Shown piece by piece: positions 8,394 to 17,096 of a stretch of DNA of 56,352 nt (position 1 is its first letter; every line of letters starts with the position of its first letter). Source of the DNA: an uncultured Collinsella sp. (lineage in GTDB: Bacteria > Actinomycetota > Coriobacteriia > Coriobacteriales > Coriobacteriaceae). The notes under the pieces were generated by a model. That model saw nothing but the letters and a program-made list of their open reading frames with translations. It was not told where the DNA came from and made no database searches. The translations under genes and the position numbers were made by a program. Location of the stretch: contig CAUAWV010000011.1 in assembly GCA_958433005.1 (NCBI GenBank), forward strand, positions 1 to 56,352. Direction: 5' to 3'.

Positions 8394-9191
8394 ATGGATT
8401 TTACGGTCGAGAATGCGGGCACCACGATTGCCTGTCGCGAATATGCCGGCCCGGATGTGTCGCCTGATACTCCTGCCTTGGTGTGCGTGCACGGCGCTTG
8501 TGTTGACGGCGTCTTTTTTGACGGTATCGCCCGCGAGCTCGCCTGTGACTACCGCGTCATTGCCTACGACCGCCGCGGCTGTGGTGGCAGCAGCGAAGCG
8601 GCAGACGGCAGCTATGATCTTGCCGCTCAGGCCGCCGACCTGCAGGCCGTGATCGAACACGTTGGCGCTCCGACAAATGTGCTTGCGCACAGCGCCGGTA
8701 CGTTGGTGGCGCTGGAGCTTCTTCGCACTGAACCCCATCTCGTCGCCCGTGCGATTCTGCATGAGCCGGCTGTGTCGGCCGAAGGCGTCGGCATGGGCGC
8801 AGCTCCGGTTTTGCTCGATATGATTGCGGCTGGAAAGGTTTCAAGGGCGCTCCGGCTTTTCTTGGGAGCCCTCGGCGACTTGGACCCCGAGGCTCCTGGA
8901 ACGACCGAGGCAGAAGCCAAGCATGCCCTGCGCAACGGCCGCAGTTTCATGGCAAACGAATACGGGATTACTATGACCTGCGTTCCCGATTGGGATAGCG
9001 TTCGCGCGTCGAAAACGGTGGCCGCCGTGCTCCTAGGCGAGCTCTCGATTGGCACGCCCCGCGAGGCTGGCACGCGAGCGGCTGCCGAATATCTCGATTG
9101 CCCTCTCGTGACGATCCCGGGCGCGCATAACGGTCTGCGCGATCGCCCGGCAGCGGCTGCCCGGGCTGTCCGTGGCATCCTGGGGCTCTAG
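8394..9191 (+). CDS. Alpha/beta hydrolase
   Basis: A 265-residue alpha/beta-fold hydrolase. It has the oxyanion HG motif (VCVHGACVDG), the DRRGCGGSS strand-turn, a nucleophile Ser100 in LAHSAGT, and a candidate catalytic His near the C-terminus in PGAHNG. The nucleophile elbow reads A-H-S-A-G instead of G-x-S-x-G, which also occurs in active members. The lid region is short. It is divergent from the radical SAM gene with 219 bp between them. Substrate is unknown; ester, lactone or amide hydrolysis is possible. Confidence 0.82.
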   Translation: MDFTVENAGTTIACREYAGPDVSPDTPALVCVHGACVDGVFFDGIARELACDYRVIAYDRRGCGGSSEAADGSYDLAAQAADLQAVIEHVGAPTNVLAHSAGTLVALELLRTEPHLVARAILHEPAVSAEGVGMGAAPVLLDMIAAGKVSRALRLFLGALGDLDPEAPGTTEAEAKHALRNGRSFMANEYGITMTCVPDWDSVRASKTVAAVLLGELSIGTPREAGTRAAAEYLDCPLVTIPGAHNGLRDRPAAAARAVRGILGL

Positions 9192-9402
9192 CATCCGCAA
9201 TAGCCAAAGCAGGCTTCATCCGCAAACGTTTCGGCCGTATTAACAAACGTGCTCAAAACCTCGCGTCTGCGGCTTCAATCGCGCCGTCTGCCAACTCATA
9301 AGAATGTGGCAGCATTCACGTGCTTACCTGCATCGGCAAGGTGTTACCCTTGTAACATTTGGAACCCACCGCTACCATGCGAAACTATCGAAAGGGCCCC
9401 AT

Positions 9403-11283
9403 ATGCTCAATAATCACGAGGTCAATCTAACCGACGAGGAGGCTGCCGCCGAGGTCGCCCGTGTCGCGAAGACCTACCCCGTGGTGCGTTTGCTGTCGGC
9501 CGATCAGATTAAGAGTGAGCCTAACTGCCTGCTCGCCGGTGATCGGTGTCCTTGTCTGCGTCAGTCAAGTCTTGAGGCTTTGGCAGACTCCGATGAGGTG
9601 TCGGAGCAACTGCTCAATGATGGCACTGAGTACCGCGCCCGTCTACGCCCTTTGAAGGTCGAGGGCGAGCCTCACGTCTTGCTGATGGTGCGTCCGATCG
9701 ATGAGCAAGAGGCCGCAGAAGAGGACCTTGTCTACACCGACGTGCTGACGAATGTGCGCAATCGCCGATATTACGAGGAAAAGCTCCGTAGCACCCGCGT
9801 GAATGCCGGCGTTGCGGTGATCGACCTTGATGATTTTAGGGTCTTCAACGATACGTGTGGCCGTCATGCCGGCGACCTTGCGCTCGGTGCTGTGGCGACA
9901 GCCATACGCAGCGGAATCCGTTCGACTGACGAGCTTGTGCGCTATGGCTGCGACAAGTTTGTGGTTGTCATGCCCAATATTCCCTCCGATGACTTCACCC
10001 GTCGCCTGCATCAGGTGTCCGATGCCGTTCATTCCACGATTATTCCGGGCCATGAGTACGTGAGCTTGACGGCATGTGTTGGTGGCGTTCGCATTCATGG
10101 CGAGACGGTCGATGAGGGCGTTGGCCGCGCTGCTCAGTTACTGAGCCGCGCTAAGGCAAAAGCCGGTACGGTCGTGACCGATGCCGATTCCATCGAGGCC
10201 TTCCAAAGCGAAAAGCCTTTGGTGCTTATCGCCGATGACTCCGAGATGAACCGAGCCATTCTCAGCGAGATGCTCAAGGACGAGCATTGCATCCTCGAGG
10301 CCGATAACGGTCGTGCGGCGCTCGACATGGTCGACCGCTATGGCGATGAGTTGTCGCTCGTGCTGCTGGACATTGTGATGCCGGGCATAAGCGGCTTTGA
10401 GGTGCTGGCCGATCTGTCGCGCCGATCGGGTATCGATAATCTGCCTGTCATCATGATTTCGAGCGAAGATTCCGATGATGCGGTTCTGCGCGCGTACGAG
10501 CTGGGCGCCTCGGACTATATCAACCGCCCGTTTGACTCCCGTGTCGTGCGCCGCCGCGTAAGCAACACCATCCGCCTGTACGCCAAACAGCGCCGCCTGA
10601 CGAACCTGCTGTCCCAACAGTACAACGAGCGCGTCAAGAACAGTCGCATGCTCATCGACATCATGGCCGGCGTCATGGAGCTTCGCAACGGCGAGAGCGG
10701 TAGGCACGTTACGAACATCGAAAAGCTGACCGAGCTGCTGCTTGGCTATCTGGTCCAGCGTAGCGGCACGATCTCCCTCGACAATGAGGAACGCTCCACG
10801 ATCGCCCTGGCTTCGGCGCTGCACGATATCGGCAAGATGTCGATTGACGATGCGATCCTCAACAAGCCCGGGCGCCTCACGCCCGAGGAATTCGAGATTA
10901 TGAAGACGCATACCACGATTGGCGCCAACATGCTGCTCGAGCTGGGCAGCCATCACGCCGGCAATGCGCTTATGGAATATGCGTACCAGATTGCGCGTTG
11001 GCATCACGAGCGCTGGGACGGCAAGGGTTATCCCGATGGCCTTAAGGGCGACGAAATTCCCATCGCCGCGCAGGTGGTTTCGGTGGCTGACGTGTACGAT
11101 GCACTGACGAGCGTGCGCGTGTACAAGGACGCTATCCCGCACGAGGAGGCGATCCAGATGATCCTGGACGGTAAGTGCGGCACCTTTAACCCGCTGCTGC
11201 TCGATTGCCTGCTCGAGGTGCAAGACCAAATTGCCGAGACGTTGGCACGCCCCGCCGACGTCGTCGCGTTTCCCACGATTTAG
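9403..11283 (+). CDS. Degenerate GGDEF - receiver - HD-GYP signalling protein
   Basis: A 626-residue cytoplasmic signalling protein with three domains. Residues about 108-258 form a GGDEF-fold domain whose active-site motif is GCDKF (182-186), so cyclase activity is probably lost. The inhibitory-site RxxD (R173-D176) sits exactly five residues upstream and is kept. Residues 272-395 are a receiver domain with phospho-acceptor D323 in LLDIVMP. Residues 415-610 are HD-GYP with HDIGK at 474-478 and HHERWDGKGYP at 534-544, the signature of c-di-GMP phosphodiesterases. The start at 9403 follows AAAGGG; an ATG at 9304 lacks a site. The next gene encodes an Hpt protein, a likely phosphate partner. 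Confidence 0.9.
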   Translation: MLNNHEVNLTDEEAAAEVARVAKTYPVVRLLSADQIKSEPNCLLAGDRCPCLRQSSLEALADSDEVSEQLLNDGTEYRARLRPLKVEGEPHVLLMVRPIDEQEAAEEDLVYTDVLTNVRNRRYYEEKLRSTRVNAGVAVIDLDDFRVFNDTCGRHAGDLALGAVATAIRSGIRSTDELVRYGCDKFVVVMPNIPSDDFTRRLHQVSDAVHSTIIPGHEYVSLTACVGGVRIHGETVDEGVGRAAQLLSRAKAKAGTVVTDADSIEAFQSEKPLVLIADDSEMNRAILSEMLKDEHCILEADNGRAALDMVDRYGDELSLVLLDIVMPGISGFEVLADLSRRSGIDNLPVIMISSEDSDDAVLRAYELGASDYINRPFDSRVVRRRVSNTIRLYAKQRRLTNLLSQQYNERVKNSRMLIDIMAGVMELRNGESGRHVTNIEKLTELLLGYLVQRSGTISLDNEERSTIALASALHDIGKMSIDDAILNKPGRLTPEEFEIMKTHTTIGANMLLELGSHHAGNALMEYAYQIARWHHERWDGKGYPDGLKGDEIPIAAQVVSVADVYDALTSVRVYKDAIPHEEAIQMILDGKCGTFNPLLLDCLLEVQDQIAETLARPADVVAFPTI

Positions 11284-11307
11284 TTTGACCAAAGGAGTTT
11301 TTAATCC

Positions 11308-11664
11308 ATGATTTCCATGCGTGAGGCGTATGAGAAGATCGGCGCTAATTATGACGACGCGTGCGCTCGGCTGATGGGCGGGGAAATGCTTGCCCGCTTT
11401 GCCCTCAAGTTTTTGGATGACGAGAGCATGGACAAGCTGGAGGCTGCCATGGCGGCAGGAGACGCCGAGAGTGCGTTTATGGCAGCGCACACGCTCAAGG
11501 GCGTGAGCCAGAACCTGGGATTCGATAATCTGTACGAGCCGGCGGTCGTGGTAACCGAAGCGCTGCGCGGCGCTGATGCCGTTGACGGCGCCCGCGAGGG
11601 GATGCATGCGTTGCAGCAGCAATATGCGGCTACGATGTCGGCTCTGCGCGAGGCGGCCGAGTAA
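11308..11664 (+). CDS. Hpt domain protein (histidine phosphotransfer)
   Basis: A 118-residue, all-helical protein with the Hpt motif HTLKGVSQNLG, His61 being the phosphorylated residue. It carries no kinase or other domain. It starts 24 bases after the GGDEF-REC-HD-GYP gene, with AAAGGAG upstream, so the two are cotranscribed. The receiver of the upstream protein and this Hpt protein are likely phosphorelay partners. No sensor kinase is in the window, so the phosphate donor is unknown. Confidence 0.88.
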   Translation: MISMREAYEKIGANYDDACARLMGGEMLARFALKFLDDESMDKLEAAMAAGDAESAFMAAHTLKGVSQNLGFDNLYEPAVVVTEALRGADAVDGAREGMHALQQQYAATMSALREAAE

Positions 11665-11688
11665 GAGGCTGTGAGCCTTGATGACTAT

Positions 11689-11752
11689 GAGCGTGGATAA
11701 TCTCCCGTTTTAGGCCCGGTGGCGGCCTCAAAGTGGGAGATTATCCACGCTC
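11689..11752. repeat. 64-bp palindrome with perfect 18-bp arms
   Basis: Arms GAGCGTGGATAATCTCCC and its exact complement enclose a second hairpin (AGGCC/GGCCT). A third partial copy of the arm (TCCACGCTC) lies at about 11773-11782. The position just after the Hpt gene suits a terminator, but there is no clean T-run, and the arrangement looks like an interspersed repeat. Confidence 0.75.
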
Positions 11753-11840
11753 GTTCGATACGTGTCCAAAAATCCACGCTCACCTCTTCTGATTAGTGAA
11801 TTGCCTATGCACACTGTCGGGGCTTTCCGCATGCAATCCA

Positions 11841-11874
11841 TATCGTTGTTCGATAAACCGTTCGAATAACGATA
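11841..11874. promoter_or_regulatory. Candidate operator of the DUF2975/XRE operon
   Basis: A 13-bp inverted repeat with one mismatch (TATCGTTGTTCGA and TCGAATAACGATA, 8-bp spacer) ends 20 bases before the start codon of the DUF2975 gene. It is a plausible autoregulatory site for the XRE protein encoded second in the operon. The outer TATCG/CGATA boxes recur upstream of the ABC exporter. Confidence 0.55.
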
Positions 11875-11894
11875 GAGTCGATGAGGGTGAGTGT

Positions 11895-12455
11895 ATGTCC
11901 AACAGCGTTCAGCGTATGGCCAAGGCGGGCGAAAATATCAGGAAGCTCGGTTTTTGCATGGCAGCCGTTTTTGCAGGGATGCTCGTCGCTTTTGCCGCGT
12001 TGGTTGTTTACGTGATCTGGTATGCGGTTGCAAACGTTGCTTCTGTCGATTCTTTCGGTGTCGTGACGCTTCTCGATGGCGGGTGCATCGTTATCCCAAG
12101 CGGACTGTGCATGGCGCTTGTTATGGGTATTTCGCTTGTCGTTCTGTGCGGGATCAGCCGTAACATCTCGCGAGGCGTCTCGCCCTTTACCAAGACGCAT
12201 GTGCGGCTTATCCGTGTTCTCGCGCTTGCCTTTGCTGTTAACGCCGCGGTTTCGCTTGTTGGTGCCTATGGATCGGTCAATCTCACCATTGGCGGACTGG
12301 AGCTTTACATCGTGCCTCATTCCTTCGTTATTGAGATTTGCCAAGGCGCTACCTTTGATGCGGGGTCGTTTATCGGCGCAGTTGTCTGTTTATTTATCTC
12401 GGCGATCTGGAGTTATGCCTCGCTGCTCCAAGAGCAGTCTGACGAGCTTGTGTAG
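11895..12455 (+). CDS. DUF2975-type membrane protein
   Basis: A 186-residue integral membrane protein with about four helices (near residues 18-42, 60-85, 103-125 and 150-178 by hydrophobicity). DUF2975 proteins are typically encoded with a small YozG-type XRE regulator, and that is seen here: the next gene starts 8 bases downstream. The start at 11895 follows GAGGGTGA; an earlier in-frame ATG at 11796 would precede the operator candidate. Function is unknown. In other bacteria such pairs behave as membrane-linked transcription switches, which is only a family-level hint. Confidence 0.72.
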   Translation: MSNSVQRMAKAGENIRKLGFCMAAVFAGMLVAFAALVVYVIWYAVANVASVDSFGVVTLLDGGCIVIPSGLCMALVMGISLVVLCGISRNISRGVSPFTKTHVRLIRVLALAFAVNAAVSLVGAYGSVNLTIGGLELYIVPHSFVIEICQGATFDAGSFIGAVVCLFISAIWSYASLLQEQSDELV

Positions 12456-12463
12456 GAGGAAAC

Positions 12464-12793
12464 ATGAGCTATCTCATCATCGAGCTTGAGACGCAGCTGC
12501 TTAAGACCGGAAAGACCAGTGCTGATCTGATTCGGGCGACGGGGCATACTCCGGCTAATATTTCAAAGCTTAGAAACGGAAAGATAAAAGCTATTCGCCT
12601 AAAGACGCTCCTCGATATCTGTGATGAGCTTGATTGTCAACCGGGAGATATTATTCAGCGCGTGAGTGAGAAAGAGCTTGAGGAGCTTATTGTTGAGCGT
12701 GCAAAAAACGTTGTGAGGCAGATGCGGGACGGCGGAGGCAATGAGGCGTCGCTTCCGACATCAGTCTTTGCTGTCGATTTGAGCGACGAGTAG
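12464..12793 (+). CDS. XRE-family HTH regulator (YozG-like)
   Basis: A 109-residue DNA-binding protein. The Cro/CI-type helix-turn-helix covers about residues 10-66, with the recognition helix in ANISKLRNGKIKAIRLKTL and the end motif ICDELDCQPGDII typical of the YozG group. A charged C-terminal tail of about 40 residues follows, longer than the minimal YozG. AGGAGG precedes the ATG. It is translated right after the DUF2975 gene and probably regulates this operon, and perhaps the ABC exporter that follows. Confidence 0.82.
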   Translation: MSYLIIELETQLLKTGKTSADLIRATGHTPANISKLRNGKIKAIRLKTLLDICDELDCQPGDIIQRVSEKELEELIVERAKNVVRQMRDGGGNEASLPTSVFAVDLSDE

Positions 12794-12831
12794 CTTAAGG
12801 CGAACAACTAAAACGAAATATCAGCGTGAAG

Positions 12832-12862
12832 GGACCCGTGTCTAACACGGGTTCTTTCTTTT
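12832..12862 (+). terminator. Terminator after XRE gene
   Basis: The stem GACCCGTG/CACGGGTT with loop TCTAA is followed by TCTTTCTTTT. It separates the XRE operon from the ABC exporter operon. Confidence 0.8.
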
Positions 12863-12884
12863 AGATTATCTTGGCAAATATGAG

Positions 12885-12920
12885 TTATCGAAAAACAATA
12901 ACAACTATGGAAAACGATAA
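12885..12920. promoter_or_regulatory. Candidate operator upstream of ABC exporter
   Basis: TTATCG and CGATAA form an inverted pair 24 bp apart in an AT-rich stretch just before the ABC ATPase gene. The boxes match the outer part of the palindrome at 11841-11874, which suggests a common regulator. Confidence 0.35.
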
Positions 12921-12937
12921 AGTAAAGAAGGAACGAT

Positions 12938-13699
12938 ATGAGCGGTTTTGCTATCAAGCGGAACGGGAGGCCAATGAACGCATCGACGATAAGGCTATCA
13001 AGGGTGTCAAAGCGCTATGGGAGGCGCCGCGTTTTGCATGACGTTTCCTTCGAGGTGGATCAGTCTGAGCTTTGCGCCCTTGTTGGTGCAAACGGGGCGG
13101 GCAAAAGCACGCTTATTAAAATAGTGCTGGGCCTCTGTGAGCCATCGTCGGGGAGCGTGGAGCTCTTTGGAGGCAAGTCGAAAAAAGAGCTGAGCTTGAT
13201 GCGGACGCGTGTCGGCTATGTGCCAGATTCCTGCGGAGCATACCAATCCCTCAGTGCGGCTGAGAATCTTCGGATCCGATGTGCGGAATGGGGACTCGAT
13301 GAGAAACGTGAGGTTCCTCGCGTCTTGGGCCTAGTCGGGCTGGACGTCGATGAGAAAAAGAGCGTGAGCAGTTTTTCTCTGGGAATGAAACGGCGACTGG
13401 ATATAGCTACGGCTTTATTGGGCGACACCGACGTACTAATTTTCGATGAGCCGGCAAATGGATTGGATCCGTTGGGCATCGAGAGTATATGGGCCCTTAT
13501 CGGTCGATTGAATCGGGAGCAGGGCAAAACCATGCTTATCTCTAGCCACGACTTGGATGAGCTGGCATCGGTTGCAACAAGCTGCCTGTTTCTTCATGAC
13601 GGTGAACTGCTAAAAAAGGAATCGATGGACGTCATAAGGGATGAGGCGCCATCCCTAAAAGAGTATTACAGGCGCTTGATGAAGGCGGTCTCGCTATGA
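12938..13699 (+). CDS. ABC exporter ATP-binding protein
   Basis: The ATPase of an ABC-2 type exporter. The 253-residue protein has Walker A GANGAGKST, signature FSLGMKRR (a relaxed form of LSGGQ as in lantibiotic-immunity and bacitracin transporters), Walker B VLIFDEP and the switch His in SSHD. The ATG at 12938 follows AAGGA. A second ATG at 12974 with GGGAGG upstream is an equally good start and would begin MNASTIRLSRV. The gene overlaps the permease downstream by 4 bases. Codon use is more AT-rich than in neighbouring genes, which may reflect transfer. Confidence 0.88.
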   Translation: MSGFAIKRNGRPMNASTIRLSRVSKRYGRRRVLHDVSFEVDQSELCALVGANGAGKSTLIKIVLGLCEPSSGSVELFGGKSKKELSLMRTRVGYVPDSCGAYQSLSAAENLRIRCAEWGLDEKREVPRVLGLVGLDVDEKKSVSSFSLGMKRRLDIATALLGDTDVLIFDEPANGLDPLGIESIWALIGRLNREQGKTMLISSHDLDELASVATSCLFLHDGELLKKESMDVIRDEAPSLKEYYRRLMKAVSL

Positions 13700-14520
13700 A
13701 GCGGGCGATCCATCCCATAAAGGCAGATATGATGCGTTTGCACAGGATATTTCCGGCGAAGTTTGGTCTTGCGCTTATGCTGGCGTTCGGCCTTCTCTTC
13801 GGCATCTTTCTAAAAAACGGAACAACGTTGCTCGCCTTTGGCTATGGCGTTTGTGGGGAGGATATTGGTTTCCTCTGGAATGCAATCGATCCTTCTGCGC
13901 CTGATGAGTCCCTTGCGCGCAGCGCTTTTGCCGGTACATCCCTGTTCGTTCCACTCATCGTTTGTTTGGTGCTTTTACAGGAGCATGGCTATAAAGAGGG
14001 GCACCGAATTTCTTCGGCAAGAGGTCTCAACCGCTTTTATGGGGCTCTAGCCCATGCATTTTCGTCTGCTTTAATAATTGGCGCAGCGTATAGCGCGCTT
14101 TGCCTTCTTCTTTTTGCAATAGCCATAATACGTGGAGGGCATAACTACTCGCACAACATACTAACTGTATTTTTGCCTGCAATGATAGTCAACGCCGTAT
14201 TGGTGATATCGGTTGCGCTGGAGACGGTGACCATCTATCGGATAACGGGCAGCGCTGTATTGAGTGGGGCCGTGGTGATAGTCGGATTTGTCATGAGCTT
14301 GACGCTCTACGGAGCCTTCCTTCAGGCACCTATACCATCCTTGCGATGGATCTTCTTCCTTCCGGGGCCGTACCTTGGAGTCGGATGTGCCCTTGGGTAT
14401 AGCGATATGGGGCAGCTGACGCTTCTGGGATATGGCGTGGCAGCCAGCTGTCTATCGGTATTGATTTACGCTCTCTTGAGCTTTCGCGCTGGGGGTGTGC
14501 TCAATGGCTCGTCAGATTAA
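13696..14520 (+). CDS. ABC-2 type exporter permease (first)
   Basis: A 274-residue membrane protein with about six helices and an N-terminal cytoplasmic start, the size and shape of ABC-2 permeases of the LanE/BcrB kind. It has no similarity motif that I can name with certainty. It overlaps the ATPase gene by 4 bases and the next permease gene by 17 bases, so the three form one translationally coupled exporter operon. The cargo may be an antimicrobial peptide, but the sequence does not show it. Confidence 0.75.
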   Translation: MKRAIHPIKADMMRLHRIFPAKFGLALMLAFGLLFGIFLKNGTTLLAFGYGVCGEDIGFLWNAIDPSAPDESLARSAFAGTSLFVPLIVCLVLLQEHGYKEGHRISSARGLNRFYGALAHAFSSALIIGAAYSALCLLLFAIAIIRGGHNYSHNILTVFLPAMIVNAVLVISVALETVTIYRITGSAVLSGAVVIVGFVMSLTLYGAFLQAPIPSLRWIFFLPGPYLGVGCALGYSDMGQLTLLGYGVAASCLSVLIYALLSFRAGGVLNGSSD

Positions 14521-15322
14521 AAGACTTCTCCAGTCAGAATTGAAGCATGTGAGCAAATGGGCGTACGCCTTAATCCTGGTAATTTATGCGTACATGGTGA
14601 TATTGCAGCTTAATTCTTTCCCGATGTGGTTCTGTAGCCTCCGTGAGAACAGTTTCTTGGGTTTTTTCCCAGACCCGACGCTTCGGCTATCGGCGGAGGA
14701 TGTCCTTCTATTTGGCAATGCAGAGGTTTTTCGCGGTCTGCTGTTCAACGTAGCCCCGTTGGCCCATGCATTGTTCTTTCCGTTCATCGCGGCTTGCATT
14801 GTGCCGCGCTTTGTCAGTTCGGGCTTTGTCGAGGAACCGTGGGGGTTGTCGGAGGCTCGGGGAGGGAAGCGTGTGTGCGCTATCGTTGCGCGAGTGGTGC
14901 TATCTTCTTTTGCCCTTTTGGGCGCGTTTGTCCTGTCGAGTGTCGTTTTGTACTGTCTTAACTGCGCAATCGTTTCGGATGCTCAGCAGTATTTCAACCT
15001 GCATGTATTTTGCTATCGACTTCTTCTGGCGAGTGCCGTCTGTCTTGCATATGTGGTCTCTCGCGTGATCGCTGTTTCCTATTTTGGGGCCGGCTTCGGT
15101 CCGATTGGCATGCTGCTGCTTGTCAACGTCGTAGCGATCTACATACAGATCGGGGCCAATTCCATGCTTCCGCTTCCAGCCTCGATGCTCATGTGGATTT
15201 GCGGCGTGACCCCGTTGGGGAATGGTCAATGCATTTCGATTTTAATTGACTGTCTCATAAACGTAGCAAGCGTTGTTGCCATTTGCTTTACTGTCGACCG
15301 ATTGCGGTCGAGATTTCTCTGA
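14504..15322 (+). CDS. ABC-2 type exporter permease (second)
   Basis: A 272-residue membrane protein with about six helices that pairs with the preceding permease. The start ATG at 14504 is preceded by GGGGGTG. A GTG three codons earlier (14495) is possible. It ends the ABC exporter operon and runs into a strong terminator shared with the convergent gene. Two different permeases with one ATPase is the usual layout of lantibiotic-immunity exporters. Confidence 0.72.
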   Translation: MARQIKRLLQSELKHVSKWAYALILVIYAYMVILQLNSFPMWFCSLRENSFLGFFPDPTLRLSAEDVLLFGNAEVFRGLLFNVAPLAHALFFPFIAACIVPRFVSSGFVEEPWGLSEARGGKRVCAIVARVVLSSFALLGAFVLSSVVLYCLNCAIVSDAQQYFNLHVFCYRLLLASAVCLAYVVSRVIAVSYFGAGFGPIGMLLLVNVVAIYIQIGANSMLPLPASMLMWICGVTPLGNGQCISILIDCLINVASVVAICFTVDRLRSRFL

Positions 15323-15360
15323 TTGTTTGTGAGGGATAATCATACCGAGCATATCAAATA

Positions 15361-15400
15361 CAGGGGGGGCGGGCACCGTAGCTGGTGTCCGCCCCCCCTG
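15361..15400. terminator. Terminator between convergent operons
   Basis: A very GC-rich stem (CAGGGGGGGCGG pairing with CCGCCCCCCCTG, inner GCACC/GGTGT) lies between the ABC exporter genes and the minus-strand hydrolase. It lacks a clear T-run but is well placed for both directions. Confidence 0.65.
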
Positions 15401-15433
15401 GCATGGAAGGTTTAAGCCTGTGTGATTCGCGAG

Positions 15434-16243
15434 CTAGCGAGCCCGCTTAACCTTGGCCGCTGCCTCGACAAACGACTTCCACAGGTCAAAGTCGGTCTCG
15501 AGCGTCTTCCACGTGTACTCAGGGTGCCATTGCACGCCCAGGCAGAACGGCTGGCCTTCGACTTCGATGCACTCGGGCACGCCGTCGGTTGCCTTGGCGA
15601 CCAAGCGCGTGCTTTTACCCAGACGATCGACGCAGCAGTGGTGTGCGGAGTTGGTCTGGATCAGCCTGTGCCCGCCAACCGCGCGCTCCAGCAGCGAGCC
15701 CGGCACGACCTCGACAGGATGCACAGGGTCGTTGAGCACGTGGGTATGGCGCCACTGCGTGCGGCCCTCGCGCGCGCCCAGGCTCGGCACGTCCATGCAC
15801 AGGGTGCCGCCGGTGGCGACGTTGAGCAGCTGCGTGCCGCGGCAGGTGGTAAAGAGCGGCTTTTTGGCGCGGAGTACCTCGTCGACCAGCTTAAACTCAA
15901 AACTATCGCGGATTTCGCAGCAGAGGGTGGGGTCGTAGGGTCGATCATCGCCCCAACGTTTGGGATTGACATCGGGGCCGCCGGGGATGGCGATGCCGTC
16001 GGCGATGTCGACGTAATGACGGATGACCTCAATGTCCTCGGTGATGGACATCTGCAGCGGCAGGCCGCCGGCAGCAAGAATGGCATCGACAAAGACACTT
16101 GCGATTTCCTCGTTGGGGGAGAGTGTCTCGCTTAAAAACGGCTTTGCCTCTTCCCAGCGCGGCGCCACCAGGATGAGCGGACGGTCGGCGGGGTCGACGT
16201 TGACGTGCGGGGTGTATGACGATGAAGTGCGAGTTCCGATCAT
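15434..16243 (-). CDS. Gamma-glutamyl-gamma-aminobutyrate hydrolase-like (peptidase C26)
   Basis: A 269-residue class I glutamine amidotransferase-like hydrolase related to PuuD. The nucleophile Cys lies in the elbow FTTCRGTQLLN near residue 134, and the His-Glu pair is in QWHPEYT. PuuD-type enzymes release GABA or an amine from its gamma-glutamyl conjugate. Canonical members read CRGHQ; here Thr replaces that His. The gene is the last of a minus-strand operon after an ABC importer for polar amino acids, which fits cleavage of an imported gamma-glutamyl compound. The ribosome-binding site is weak (GAAAG). The frame extends further upstream but only into the ATPase gene. Confidence 0.85.
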   Translation of the reverse strand: MIGTRTSSSYTPHVNVDPADRPLILVAPRWEEAKPFLSETLSPNEEIASVFVDAILAAGGLPLQMSITEDIEVIRHYVDIADGIAIPGGPDVNPKRWGDDRPYDPTLCCEIRDSFEFKLVDEVLRAKKPLFTTCRGTQLLNVATGGTLCMDVPSLGAREGRTQWRHTHVLNDPVHPVEVVPGSLLERAVGGHRLIQTNSAHHCCVDRLGKSTRLVAKATDGVPECIEVEGQPFCLGVQWHPEYTWKTLETDFDLWKSFVEAAAKVKRAR

Positions 16244-16295
16244 AGGTGTTGCTTTCGAGTTTGGATGGTCATGGCGAGCGGATATGGCAATTGGG

Positions 16296-17060
<765 letters not shown>

Positions 17061-17096
17061 GGTGCTCGGCTCCTTATGACTGGAAATGGTAAAGCG

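Noticed and set aside
8175..8762. A 196-codon upstream extension of the radical SAM gene
   Set aside because: It runs antisense through the divergent hydrolase gene, and the internal ATG at 8174 has a good ribosome-binding site and matches the family N-terminus.
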